A stretch of DNA of 64,000 nt, taken from assembly GCF_022539505.1 (NCBI RefSeq), contig NC_061509.1, positions 209,832,254 to 209,896,253 on the forward strand, given 5' to 3'. The translations under genes and the position numbers were made by a program. The stretch is from Lolium rigidum (taxonomy: Eukaryota; Streptophyta; Magnoliopsida; Poales; Poaceae). Shown here piece after piece: positions 46,114-56,539 of the stretch (within the stretch, counting starts at the first letter, position 1; every line of letters starts with the position of its first letter). The notes beneath the pieces were generated by a model that was not told where the DNA came from, did no database searches, and saw nothing but the letters and a program-made list of their open reading frames with translations.

Positions 46114-47052
46114 TACAGATCTGGGCGACGCCGGAATCTACCGAAAAAAAGTTTTCCCCAAACACACCCTCGCGTGAAGATCTACGAGTAAGAGAAAAAG
46201 CAAAATAAAAAGGGGATAAATACTCTACCGGCCCAAGATCTGGAAAGCTAAGAGAGAAGAGGTAAAGAGGTATCGAACCTAACCTGAGACGGCGGAGTTG
46301 CAGGAGAAGTGGCTCGCCGGTGGAGAAGTGAGCTTGCAGTTGGCGAGGAGGTCCGCCGACGGTGAGATGGAGAAAAGCTTGAGGAAGCACCAATGTCGCG
46401 ACTGCGACGGGAGCACCGCAGAAGTTCTTCACGCGGTGAAGTTCAGCGGCGTCAGGCGGAGCAGAAGCGGAAGTTCATCGGGCGGCGGAGCTCGAGCGGC
46501 GAACGGAGCGGCGGAGGCGCAGAGGGCAAAGGCACTGTGCGCGAGGAAGTTGGGAATGCGAAGAAGAGGATGAAGAGGAACTGCCCTGCCCTTATATAGA
46601 GAAAAGGGGTAGTGGGCCGAAAACCGTCGGGCCGCGGCGGTTCGCCTCATGGGCCGCCACGTGGCGCGCAGATACACGTGCGGAAAACAATATGACACAG
46701 GGAGGCCACACAGATCCGGAACGGCCGCAAGGATCCGGTGTGGCGCCATAAATGCTGGCGCAGAAGCCGAAGGGAAGTGACCCCTGACATCGGCGCGTCG
46801 GGCACGGTGCGCATGTCAGCGACGAGCACGATGCGAGAAATTCTCGACTTCGTCGAGGAAAGAGTTAATGACTAAGATGCCGGAGGATATGATACCGGAA
46901 AATGCCTTGCTAAGAGAGATAACGTAAGTCCGGGCAAAGATGCCGGATCTAAGCCCATCGCCGGATAGATTAAACCGGTATCCAAAGATGTGAGAACCTG
47001 GCATGGTCTGTTGGATAGAATCCGCCAGACTATACCAGCTTCGGGGACTAAT
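46114..47052. other. Upstream region of the antisense gene / 3' internal region of its host element
   Basis: No coding region on the plus strand. On the minus strand this is the probable promoter and 5' UTR side of the antisense gene. A minus-strand TATA-like word (TATATAAGGG, near 46592-46601) lies about 480 bases above its start codon. The right end is the polypurine tract. Confidence 0.55.
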
Positions 47053-47769
47053 GTTGGGGGGATGACCCCCGGTATGCCAAAGGCATGCCAAACCGGATGG
47101 TTTGAGCCATCAAGATACCGATTTAATGTTCTTACCGGAACACGGAGATAAGGAATTAGCTAAGTGAGGCTAAGCTGGTATCCCCAAGAGGGGTATGCCG
47201 GAACCGGGTAAAGAAGATACCGGGCTACCGGAAAGAAGAGCATGTCGGCAGGACTGGTCAAAGATTCTCTCCAGAGCAGACAAAGATGAGCTAAGCAAAG
47301 TAGCTTTAAACGAAGGGCTGACGATAAAGAGGAGGATGACGATGAAAGAAGCCGGAGGACGTCAGCATCCCTGATTAAAGAAGACCCCGGTGTCATCTAT
47401 GATTAAAGTAGCTTTGTAAAGTAGTTTGTCTAGTCAAAGATGCCATTAGGGTTTCTTGCCCTGTAAGCCACCCTCTCCCTATATAAGGAGAGGGGGCAGC
47501 CCTCTTCACGGGCACGGACGAAGAGAGCTAGGTTTAGACGAACTCATGTACTGAGAAACTTGTTAACTGTTGAGATCAATAAAGAAGATGATCTAGAGCG
47601 AGTTCTTCCTTATGTCTTTCTTCTTCAACCTCTAGCCTTGGCTAAGTTCTTGAGGAAACCATCCGGAAGTTCATCCCATCTAATCACAAACCCTCCCCCG
47701 AATCCTCTTGCGTCCATTCGGCCCCAACTTAAGCCATCCTATGGCATCTTTCTGTTCACCACGACGACA
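47053..47769 (+). mobile_element. 3' LTR, TGTTGGGG family
   Basis: About 717 bases from TGTTGGGGGGATGACC to CACGACGACA. It follows a polypurine tract and carries a TATA box (TATATAAGG, 47480-47488) enclosed by perfect 8-base inverted arms, CCCTCTCC and GGAGAGGG. The right end is set by the CA and by the change to GC-rich sequence, and may be off by a few bases. Confidence 0.7.
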
Positions 47770-47924
47770 TCGGGTTTGGCTACGGAGCCTGGCAGCGCTG
47801 GCGGCCCCGGAGCTGGAGGAGGAGCGTCCGGAGCGCTCCCCTTCGAAAGATTCGAGGAGGACTTGGCGGCGGCGCCCCCGCTAGTGGAACTGGCGGCGGC
47901 GGTAAGGTTCTTCTTCTTCACCAT
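47770..47924 (-). CDS. Possible N-terminal exon of a second antisense TE gene, cut by the LTR insertion
   Basis: The minus-strand start at 47924 gives Met-Val-Lys-Lys-Lys, then an Ala/Ser/Pro-rich leader resembling the low-complexity linkers of the antisense gene at 42205-46113. The frame runs into the LTR at 47769, so the rest was displaced by that insertion. It has no domain; composition alone supports it. Confidence 0.3.
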
Positions 47925-48804
47925 TACGAGATCTGGGGAAGATCTGAAAGGCAGTGGTGGCGGCGCAACAATTGTGAAGGTAGGAAGAAGAAGAAGGGCG
48001 AGCAGACGCTATGGCAAGAGTAGAGAAGATCAGAGATTTTCGCTCTTTGGGGATTTTAAGAGAGGAAAAACTCGAGGGCTGTGTAGGCACGTGTCGTTAC
48101 TGCCAGCTCTTTAAGTGGACCTTTTCAATTAAAGTTTGCGGGAATCGAGGAGACGCCTTGATAACTATGCGAAAAGGGCGGATATTGCTTAAAAATGGGG
48201 CCAGACAGAGAAAGAATAGGCCCAGCAGGTTACGTCCTATCAGTCAAAATCGAGATAACAGTAAAGCGTCATCAATGACGTCACGAGGAATACTCAAAGC
48301 ATTCGAATGAATAAGAAGGTATCGGATGGTGAACTTGACTCTATGCACGGATTGCAAGCATCTGCACCTAGACTCGGGGGCTACTCCCATCGGGAGCGCT
48401 GGACGCGCACCCGACAGAAACTTTTTTCCACTCCAGGATCATGCCCGGGGACTTGATTCTGTGTAGGGTAACATTGTTTTGCCATCGGCAGTTAACCAGC
48501 AAAAGTTGGGCATGTTACTCATTGTCCCTTGCATGAGGAAAATATATCGGATGAACTACGAAGACTTACGAAAAAACTTCGGCGGAGCAAAATGTTCGAG
48601 TGGTACAACTTGAGTCTACGCACGGATTGCAAGCATCCGTACCTAGACTCGGGGGCTACTCCCATCGGGAGCGCTGACGCGCACCCGACAGAAGAAGATG
48701 ATGCAGATTCAGGAAGAACAAGAACAATCAAGGAGAAGGACATTCGGTGAAGGCATGCTTTAGTCTCTACCCGAACTATCTTCGGCTAGACACTCGGGGG
48801 CTAC
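47925..48804 (+). mobile_element. 3' internal region of a TGACGTGGG-type Gypsy element
   Basis: Non-coding on the plus strand. It contains two long copies of a repeat (48333-48419 and 48608-48693) and ends with the polypurine tract CTCGGGGGCTAC at 48793-48804. Confidence 0.65.
48333..48693 (+). repeat. Two 87-bp direct repeats containing polypurine-like tracts
   Basis: Copies at 48333-48419 and 48608-48693, 275 bases apart and about 90 percent alike by eye. Each holds GACTCGGGGGCTACTCCC, the same core as the real polypurine tract at 48793, followed by a small hairpin CTCCC-ATC-GGGAG. Confidence 0.85.
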
Positions 48805-48911
48805 TGACGTGGGCATTACCCTTCGGGTAACCGATGTTGCCCTATCCTGTATTTCCTAGTTGGAGGCCCATGAAAGCACTTGGAGGCAAGGCGGCCCAAC
48901 CGGATGGCACC

Positions 48912-50510
48912 TGATACGTCTCCAACGTATCGATAATTTCTTGTGTTCCATGCCACATTATTGATGTTATCTACATGTTTTATGCACACTTTATGTCATA
49001 TTCGTGCATTTTCTGGAACTAACCTATTAACAAGATGCCGAAGTGCCGATTCTTGTTTTACTGCTGTTTTTGGTTTCGAAATCCTAGTAAAGAAATATTC
49101 TCGGAATTGGACGAAATAAAAGCCCGGAGGCCTATTTTCTCACGAAGCTTCCGGAAGACCGAAGACGAGACGAAGAGGGGCCACGGGGTGGCCAAACCCT
49201 AGGCGGCGCGGCCCCCCTTGGCCGCGCGGCCCCGTGGTGTGGGCCCCCGTGCCGCCTCTTGACTTGCCCTTCCGCCTACAAATAGCCTCCGTGACGAAAC
49301 CCCCGGTACCGAGAGCCACGATACGGAAAACATTGCCGAGACGCCGTCGCCGCCGATCCCATCTCGGGGGATCCTGGAGATCGCCTCCGGCACCCTGCCG
49401 GAGAGGGGAATCATCTCCCGGAGGACTCTACACCGCCATGGTCGCCTCCGGAGTGATGAGTGAGTAGTCTACCCCCGGACTATGGGTCCATAGCAGTAGC
49501 TAGATGGTTGTCTTCTCCCCATTGTGCTATCATTGTCGGATCTTGTGAGCTGCCTAACATGATCAAGATCATCTATCCGTAATTCTATATGTTGCGTTTG
49601 TTGGGATCCGATGAATAGAGAATACTTGTTATGTTGATTATCAAAGTTATGCTTATGTGTTGTTTATGATCTTGCATGCTCTCCGTTATTAGTAGATGCT
49701 CTGGCCAAGTAGATGCTTTTAACTCCAAGAGGGAGTACTTATGCTCGATAGTGGGTTCATGCCTGCATTGACACCGGGACAGTGACGAGAAAGTTCTAAG
49801 GTTGTGTTGTCTTGTTGCCACTAGGGATAAAACATTGATGCTATGTCTAAGGATGTAGTTGTTGATTACATTACGCACCATACTTAATGCAATTGTCTGT
49901 TGCTTTGCAACTTAATACTGGAGGGGGTTCGGATGATAACTCGAAGGTGGACTTTTTAGGCATAGATGCGGTTGGATGGCGGTCTATGTACTTTGTCGTA
50001 ATGCCCAATTAAATCTCACTATACTCATCATGATATGTATGTGCATGGTCATGCTCTCTTTATTTGTCAATTGCCCAACTGTAATTTGTTCACCCAACAT
50101 GCTTGTTCGTCTTATGGGAGAGACACCTCTAGTGAACTGTGGACCCCGGTCCAATTCTCTTTACTCGAAATACAATCTCATTGCAATACTTGTTTTTACT
50201 TGTTTTCTCTGCAAACAATCATCATCCACACAATACGGTTAATCCTTTGTTACAGCAAGCCGGTGAGATTGACAACCTCACTCGTTTCGTTGGGGCAAAG
50301 TACTTTGGTTGTGTTGTGCGGGTTCCACGTTGGCGCCGGAATCTCCGGTGTTGCGCCGCACTACATCCCGCCGCCATCAACCTTCAACGTGCTTCTTGGC
50401 TCCTCCTGGTTCGATAAACCTTGGTTTCTTTCCGAGGGAAAACTTGCTGCTTTGCGCATCATACCTTCCTCTTGGGGTTGCCCAACGAACGTGTGAAATA
50501 CACGCCATCA
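48912..50510 (+). mobile_element. 5' LTR of the GCACC element
   Basis: 1599 bases, TGATACGTCTCCAACG to ACACGCCATCA. Subfamily II marks: TTGTGTTCCATGCC, GATGTTATC and GAAATAAAAGCCC. Confidence 0.95.
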
Positions 50511-50520
50511 AGCTCTTTTT

Positions 50521-50538
50521 CGGCGCCGTTGTCGGGGA
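50521..50538 (+). promoter_or_regulatory. Primer-binding site
   Basis: CGGCGCCGTTGTCGGGGA, the tRNA-Asp type site with two changes, 10 bases inside the LTR. Confidence 0.8.
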
Positions 50539-50805
50539 GATCAAGACACGCTGCAAGGGGAGTCTCCACTTCTCAATCTCTTTACTTTGTTTTTGTCTTG
50601 CTTTATTTTATTTACTACTTTGTTTGCTGCACTAAATTAAAATACAAAAAATTTAGTTGCTAGTTTTACTTTATTTACTGTCTTGCACTCTATATCAAAA
50701 ACACAAAAAAAATTAGTTTACTTGCATTTACTTTATCTAGTTTACTTTATTGTCTTGCACTCTATATTAAAAATACAAAAAAAAATTTTAGTTACTTTTG
50801 TTACC

Positions 50806-51670
50806 ATGTCTAGCTCTGAACCTGTTACTTCTTCGCCTGAAGAATTAGTCTTCACTTTTAAACAAGGGGATGAGGAGAGTTTTAAGGATGCTTGGTCTAG
50901 AATTTTTACTTCTTATCGTGAAACTGAACCTCAAATGACTCTAAGTTTGCTCCTTAGTAATTTTTATTTTGGTCTTATGGTTCGCTATAGATATGCTTTG
51001 GATACTTTAGTGGGAGGAGATTTCCTTCATTGCAATGGGGATCAAGCTTTTAATGCCATAAAGAAGTTGGTTGCATCATATGATTCAGCTAATAACTTTG
51101 ATTCGAGTCCTCGCTAGCATATATAGTAGATTAAATACTCCGGAGATAAGTACATCTCGCTTGAATGATAACTATTGCCACGTTCGTAATCGTCTTGAAC
51201 AAGTCTTAGTGAACTCTAAACTCTCATTGTGGGATCCTTCTGTTAAAATTGTTATCGGTGATCGAACCCTCCATGCCTACTGTGATATTATGTATGAATT
51301 TTGCCTTATGCCCGAAAGTATTTATAAATCTTTGAAACTTTGGGGAGTTGAGGAAGGAGGAGAAAAGATAACTCTCATTGATAACTCTACTATAATCCCT
51401 AAAGGAATAGCCGCAGGTGTGCATACAACTATTTGTGGAAGAACAATATCTATTGATTATCTTGTTGTTGAAACAGGAAAACTCACACTCGGAAGATCCC
51501 TGCTGAAACTATTGGGAGCAGTCATTGATGTTGGAGAAGGCACTTTGAAATTCACCTCTATACCGGGAGAAACTCGTATATTTCCTAAACCAAAGGGAAA
51601 GAAAAACAATAAGAAAGGTAAGGGTAAAGCCCAAGGTAATGTTGATGCACCACCCTTCGATAATACTTGA
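50806..51670 (+). pseudogene. Short gag plus protease-like domain, one frameshift
   Basis: The start at 50806 (ACC-ATG) gives Met-Ser-Ser-Ser-Glu-Pro. The first about 100 residues align with the C-terminal half of the gag at 31321 (Ala-Trp-x-Arg, Phe-Tyr-Phe-Gly-Leu, Leu-Asp...Gly-Gly-x-Phe); the N-terminal half is absent. The frame breaks at 51110-51117 in CTCGCTAG and continues in the next frame to 51670. The second part has a retropepsin-like layout: Ala-Tyr-Cys-Asp where the catalytic Asp should be, but Ile-Met-Tyr in place of the Ser/Thr-Gly-Ala loop, then Leu-Gly-Arg-Ser-Leu-Leu and Gly-Ala-Val-Ile-Asp. It ends with a Lys/Gly/Asn-rich basic tail that could bind RNA. As a protease it looks dead. 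Confidence 0.8.
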
Positions 51671-51682
51671 TACACACTTTCT

Positions 51683-51732
51683 GCGCCTAGCTGAAAGGCG
51701 TTAAAGAAAAGCGCTTATGGGAGACAACCCAT
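51683..51732 (+). ncRNA. Conserved hairpin block after the gag-protease stop
   Basis: Same layout as at 33447: CGCCT...AGGCG, AAAGAAAAGCGCTT, TGGG-AGACAA-CCCA. Confidence 0.5.
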
Positions 51733-54273
51733 GTTTTTACCTACAGTACTTTGTTTTTATTTTGTGTCTTGGAAGTTGTTTACTACTGTAGCAACCTCTC
51801 CTTATCTTAGTTTTGAGTTTTGTTGTGCCAAGTTAAGCCGTTGATAGAAAAGTAAGTACTAGATTTGGATTACTGCGCAGTTCCAGATTTCTTTGCTGTC
51901 ACGAATCTGAGCCCACTGCCCTGCAGGAAGCTCAGAAAATTATGCCAATTTACGTGCATGATCCTCAGATATGTACGCAACTTTCATTCAATTTGAGCAT
52001 TTTCATTTGAGCAAGTCTGGTGCCATTTTAAAATTCGTCAATACGAACTGTTCTGTTTTGACAGATTCTGTCTTTTATTTCGCATTGCCTCTTTCGCTAT
52101 GTTGGATGAATTTCTTTGATCCACTAATGTCCAGTAGCATTATGCAATGTCCAGAAGTGTTAAGAATGATTGTGTCACCTCTGAATATGTCAATTTATAT
52201 TGTGCACTAACCCTCTAATGAGTTGTTTCGAGTTTGGTGTGGAGGAAGTTTTCAAGGATCAAGAGAGGAGTATGATGCAACATGATCAAGGAGAGTGAAA
52301 GCTCTAAGCTTGGGGATGCACCCGGTGGTTCACCCCTGCATATATCAAGAAGACTCAAGCGTCTAAGCTTGGGGATGCCCAAGGCATCCCCTTCTTCATC
52401 AACAAATTATCGGGTTCCTCCCCTGAAACTACATTTTTATTCGGCCACATCTTATGTGCTTTTTCTTGGAGCGTCGGTTTGTTTTTATTTTTGTTTTGTT
52501 TGAATAAAATGGATCCTAGCATTCACTTTATGGGAGAGATACACACTCCGCTGTAGCATATGGACAAATATGTCCTTGGTTTCTACTCATAGTATTCATG
52601 GCGAAGTTTCTCCTTCGTTAAATTGTTATATGGTTGGAATTGGAAAATGATACATGTAGTAATTGCTATAAATGTTTTGGGTAATGTGATACTTGGCAAT
52701 TGTTGTGCTCATGTTTAAGCTCTTGCATCATATGCTTTGCACCCATTAATGAAGAAATACATAGAGCATGCTAAAATTTGGTTTGCATATTTGGTTTCTC
52801 TAAGGTCTAGATAATTTCTAGTTTTGAGTTTGAACAACAAGGAAGACGGTGTAGAGTCTTATAATGTTTACAATATGTCTTTTATGTGAGTTTTGCTGTA
52901 CCGTTCATCCTTGTGTTTGTTTCAAATAGCCTTGCTAGCCTAAACCTTGTATTGAGAGGAATACTTCTCATGCATCCAAAATACTTGAGCCAACCACTAT
53001 GCCATTTGTGTCCACCATACCTACCTATACTACATGGTATTTTCCCGCCATTCCAAAGTAAATTGCTTGAGTGCTACCTTTAAAATTCCATCATTCACCT
53101 TCGCAATATATAGCTCATGGGACAAATAGCTTAAAAACTATTGTGGTATTGAATATGTAATTATGCACTTTATCTCTTATTAAGTTGCTTGTTGTGCGAT
53201 AACCATGTTTATCGGGGAACGCCATCAACTCTTTGTTGAATTTCATGTGAGTTGCTATGCATGTTCGTCTTGTCCGAAGTAAGGGCGATCTACACTCGAG
53301 TTGAATGGTTTGAGCATGCATATTGTGAGAGAAGAACATTGGGCCGCTAACTAAAGCCATGATTCATGGTGGAAGTTTCAGTTTTGGACAAATATCCTCA
53401 AATCTCTAATGAGAAAAGAATTAATTGTTGTCAAATGCTTAAAGCATTAAAAGAGGAGTCCATTATCTGTTGTCTATGTTGTCCCGGTATGGATGTCTAA
53501 GTTGAGAATAATCAAAAGCGAGAAATCCAAATGCGAGCTTTCTCCTTAGACCTTTGTACAGGCGGCATAGAGGTACCCCTTTGTGAAACTTGGTTAAAGC
53601 ATATGTATTGCGGTGATAATCCAGGTAGTCCAAGCTAATTAGGACAAGGTGCGAGCACTATTAGTACACTATGCATGAGGCTTGCAACTTATAAGATATA
53701 ATTTACATGATGCATATGCTTTATTACTACCGTTGACAAAATTGTTTCATGTTTTCAAAATCAAAGCTCTAGCACAAATATAGCAATCGATGCTTTTCCT
53801 CTATGAGGACCATTCTTTTACTTTCAATGTTGAGTCAGTTCACCTATTTCTCTCCACCTCAAGAAGCAAACACTTGTGTGAACTGTGCATTGATTCCTAC
53901 ATACTTGCTTATTGCACTTATTATATTACTCTATGTTGACAATATCCATGAGATATACATGTTACAAGTTGAAAGCAACCGCTGAAACTTAATCTTCTTT
54001 TGTGTTGCTTCAATACCTTTACTTTGAATTATTGCTTTATGAGTTAACTCTTATGCAAGACTTATTGATGCTTGTCTTGAAGTGCTATTCATGAAAAGTC
54101 TTTGCTTTATGATTCACTTGTTTACTCATGTCATCACCATTGTTTTGATCGCTGCATTCTCTACATATGCTTTACAAATAGTATGATCAAGTTTATGATG
54201 GCATGTCACTCCAGAAATTATCTTTGTTATCGTTTTACCTGCTCGGGACGAGCGGAACTAAGCTTGGGGATGC
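51733..54273 (+). other. Non-coding internal region of the GCACC element
   Basis: About 2.5 kb with no gene. It has the two internal polypurine-like copies near 52307 and 52365 with the GGGGATGCC/GGCATCCCC hairpin, and the functional tract at 54260-54273. Confidence 0.8.
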
Positions 54274-55867
54274 TGATACGTCTCCAACGTATCGATAATT
54301 TCTTGTGTTCCATGCCACATTATTGATGTTATCTACATGTTTTATGCACACTTTATGTCATATTCGTGCATTTTACGGAACTAACCTATTAACAAGATGC
54401 CGAAGTGCCGATTCTTTGTTCTCGCTGTTTTTGGTTTCGAAATCCTAGTAAAGAAATATTCTCGGAATTGGACGAAATAAAAGCCCGGAGGCCTATTTTC
54501 TCACGAAGCTTCCGGAAGACCGAAGACGAGACGAAGAGGGGCCACGGGGTGGCCAAACCCTAGGGCGGCGCGGCCCCCTTGGCCGCGCGGCCCCGTGGTG
54601 TGGGCCCCCGTGCCGCCTCTTGACTTGCCCTTCCGCCTACAAATAGCCTCCGTGACGAAACCCCCGGTACCGAGAGCCACGATACGGAAAACATTACCGA
54701 GACGCCGTCGCCGCCGATCCCATCTCGGGGGATCCCGGAGATCGCCTCCGGCACCCTGCCGGAGAGGGGAATCATCTCCCGGAGGACTCTACACCGCCAT
54801 GGTCGCCTCCGGAGTGATGAGTGAGTAGTCTACCCCTGGACTATGGGTCCATAGCAGTAGCTAGATGGTTGTCTTCTCCCCATTGTGCTATCATTGTCGG
54901 ATCTTGTGAGCTGCCTAACATGATCAAGATCATCTATCCGTAATTCTATATGTTGCGTTTGTTGGGATCCGATGAATAGAGAATACTTGTTATGTTGATT
55001 ATCAAAGTTATGCTTATGTGTTGTTTATGATCTTGCATGCTCTCCGTTATTAGTAGATGCTCTGGCCAAGTAGATGCTTTTAACTCCAAGAGGGAGTACT
55101 TATGCTCGATAGTGGGTTCATGCCCGCATTGACACCAGGACGAGTGACGAAAGTTCTAAGGTTGTGTTGTGCTTGTTGCCACTAGGGATAAAACATTGAT
55201 GCTATGTCTAAGAATGTAGTTGTTGATTACATTACGCACCATACTTAATGCAATTGTCTGTTGCTTTGCAACTTAATACTGGAGGGGTTCGGATGATAAC
55301 CTTGAAGGTGGACTTTTAGGCATAGATGCGGTTGGATGGCGGTCTATGTACTTTGTCGTAATGCCCAATTAAATCTCACTATACTCATCATGATATGTAT
55401 GTGCATGGTCATGCTCTCTTTATTTGTCAATTGCCCAACTGTAATTTGTTCACCCAACATGCTTGTTCGTCTTATGGGAGAGACACCTCTAGTGAACTGT
55501 GGACCCCGGTCCAATTCTCTTTCTTGAAATACAATCTACTGCAATACTTGTTTTTACTTGTTTTCTCTGCAAACAATCATCATCCACACAATACGGTTAA
55601 TCCTTTGTTACGGCAAGCCGGTGAGATTGACAACCTCACTGTTTCGTTGGGGCAAAGTACTTTGGTTGTGTTGTGCAGGTTCCACGTTGGCGCCGGAATC
55701 TCCGGTGTTGCGCCGCACTACATCCCGCCGCCATCAACCTTCAACGTGCTTCTTGGCTCCTCCTGGTTCGATAAACCTTGGTTTCTTTCTGAGGGAAAAC
55801 TTGCTGCTGTGCGCATCATACCTTCCTCTTGGGGTTGCCCAACGAACGTGTGAAATACACGCCATCA
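54274..55867 (+). mobile_element. 3' LTR of the GCACC element
   Basis: 1594 bases, almost identical to the 5' copy. Many of the differences are one-base indels. Confidence 0.95.
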
Positions 55868-56309
55868 GCACCCCAGAAGATTCCTTGGCAAGCAAGGCAA
55901 AGAAGCAGCCGAACAAGGAAAGATTAGATCTAAAATTACTGTAAACCTAGTTGTACTCGGTTGGACCTCTTGAGACCTGGCCTCCTATATAAAGGCCAGG
56001 AGAGGGGCTGCCGACGGACACAATCAATCTTAGCAATCTTAGCCACCAAAAGCTTAGAGCTAGGTCACCATAGCACTTAGCCATCTCGGCGAGATCTCAG
56101 CCGAACTATTCGGCACCCCATTGTAACCCAATATCTTCATAATCAAGAACGAGACGAGCGGGACGTAAGGGTTTTACCTCATCGAGGGCCCCGAACCTGG
56201 GTAAATTGCTCTCCCCGCTTGTCTGTGAACCGATGTCTCGTGTCAGCTTGCAGGATTCCATCAACCCTAAGCCCCAATCGGAGGGCATTGCCGAGGAGTA
56301 CCCTCGACA

Positions 56310-56439
56310 GCCGGCTACCGCTGCCACCACGCCTCGGATTGATGGGCGTCGCCAGCTCCTCCTTCACCACGCGCTTGGGGACGGTGTAGGGCGCGGAGCG
56401 GTGCGACGAGGACGGCGTCGATCGGGCCGGTCCTGATGA
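56310..56439 (-). other. Fragment next to the TGACG LTR with a minus-strand coding remnant
   Basis: GC-rich. The minus strand reads Ala-Pro-Tyr-Thr-Val-Pro-Lys-Arg-Val-Val-Lys-Glu-Glu, a leader I recall from transposon-associated hypothetical proteins in wheat. It is cut by the gap on one side and by the LTR on the other. Confidence 0.4.
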
Positions 56440-56539
56440 NNNNNNNNNNNNNNNNNNNNNNNNNNNNNNNNNNNNNNNNNNNNNNNNNNNNNNNNNNNNN
56501 NNNNNNNNNNNNNNNNNNNNNNNNNNNNNNNNNNNNNNN
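56440..56539. other. Assembly gap, 100 N
   Basis: Exactly 100 N. The right contig starts inside a Gypsy internal region nearly identical to 52047-54273. Confidence 0.99.

Larger units (their letters stand above)
35023..47769 (+). mobile_element. Gypsy element with 3' LTR at 47053-47769 and an antisense gene, split by a nested element
   Basis: The plus-strand end of the internal region has a polypurine-like CTTCGGGGACTAA at 47040-47052, then an LTR starting TGTTGGGGGGATG, so the element points right. Its internal region (35023-35320 and 42205-47052) is filled on the opposite strand by a spliced transposon-associated gene. The insertion at 35321-42199 with TSD AGCAT splits it. The 5' LTR, gag and pol lie beyond the left truncation and are not in the window. 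Confidence 0.75.
48912..55867 (+). mobile_element. Complete non-autonomous Gypsy element, LTR subfamily II, TSD GCACC
   Basis: 6956 bases with LTRs at 48912-50510 and 54274-55867 and a perfect TSD GCACC at 48907-48911 and 55868-55872. Primer-binding site 50521-50538, short gag with protease-like gene 50806-51670, hairpin block 51683-51732, long non-coding tail, polypurine tract to 54273. No reverse transcriptase or integrase. Confidence 0.95.
48805..56309 (+). mobile_element. 3' LTR, TGACGTGGG family, split by the GCACC element
   Basis: Two pieces, 48805-48911 and 55873-56309, together about 544 bases from TGACGTGGGC to CCCTCGACA. The join is proved by the TSD GCACC on both sides of the nested element. 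The TATA box (CCTATATAA, 55984-55992) is enclosed by perfect 8-base arms, CCTGGCCT and AGGCCAGG. Confidence 0.78.
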
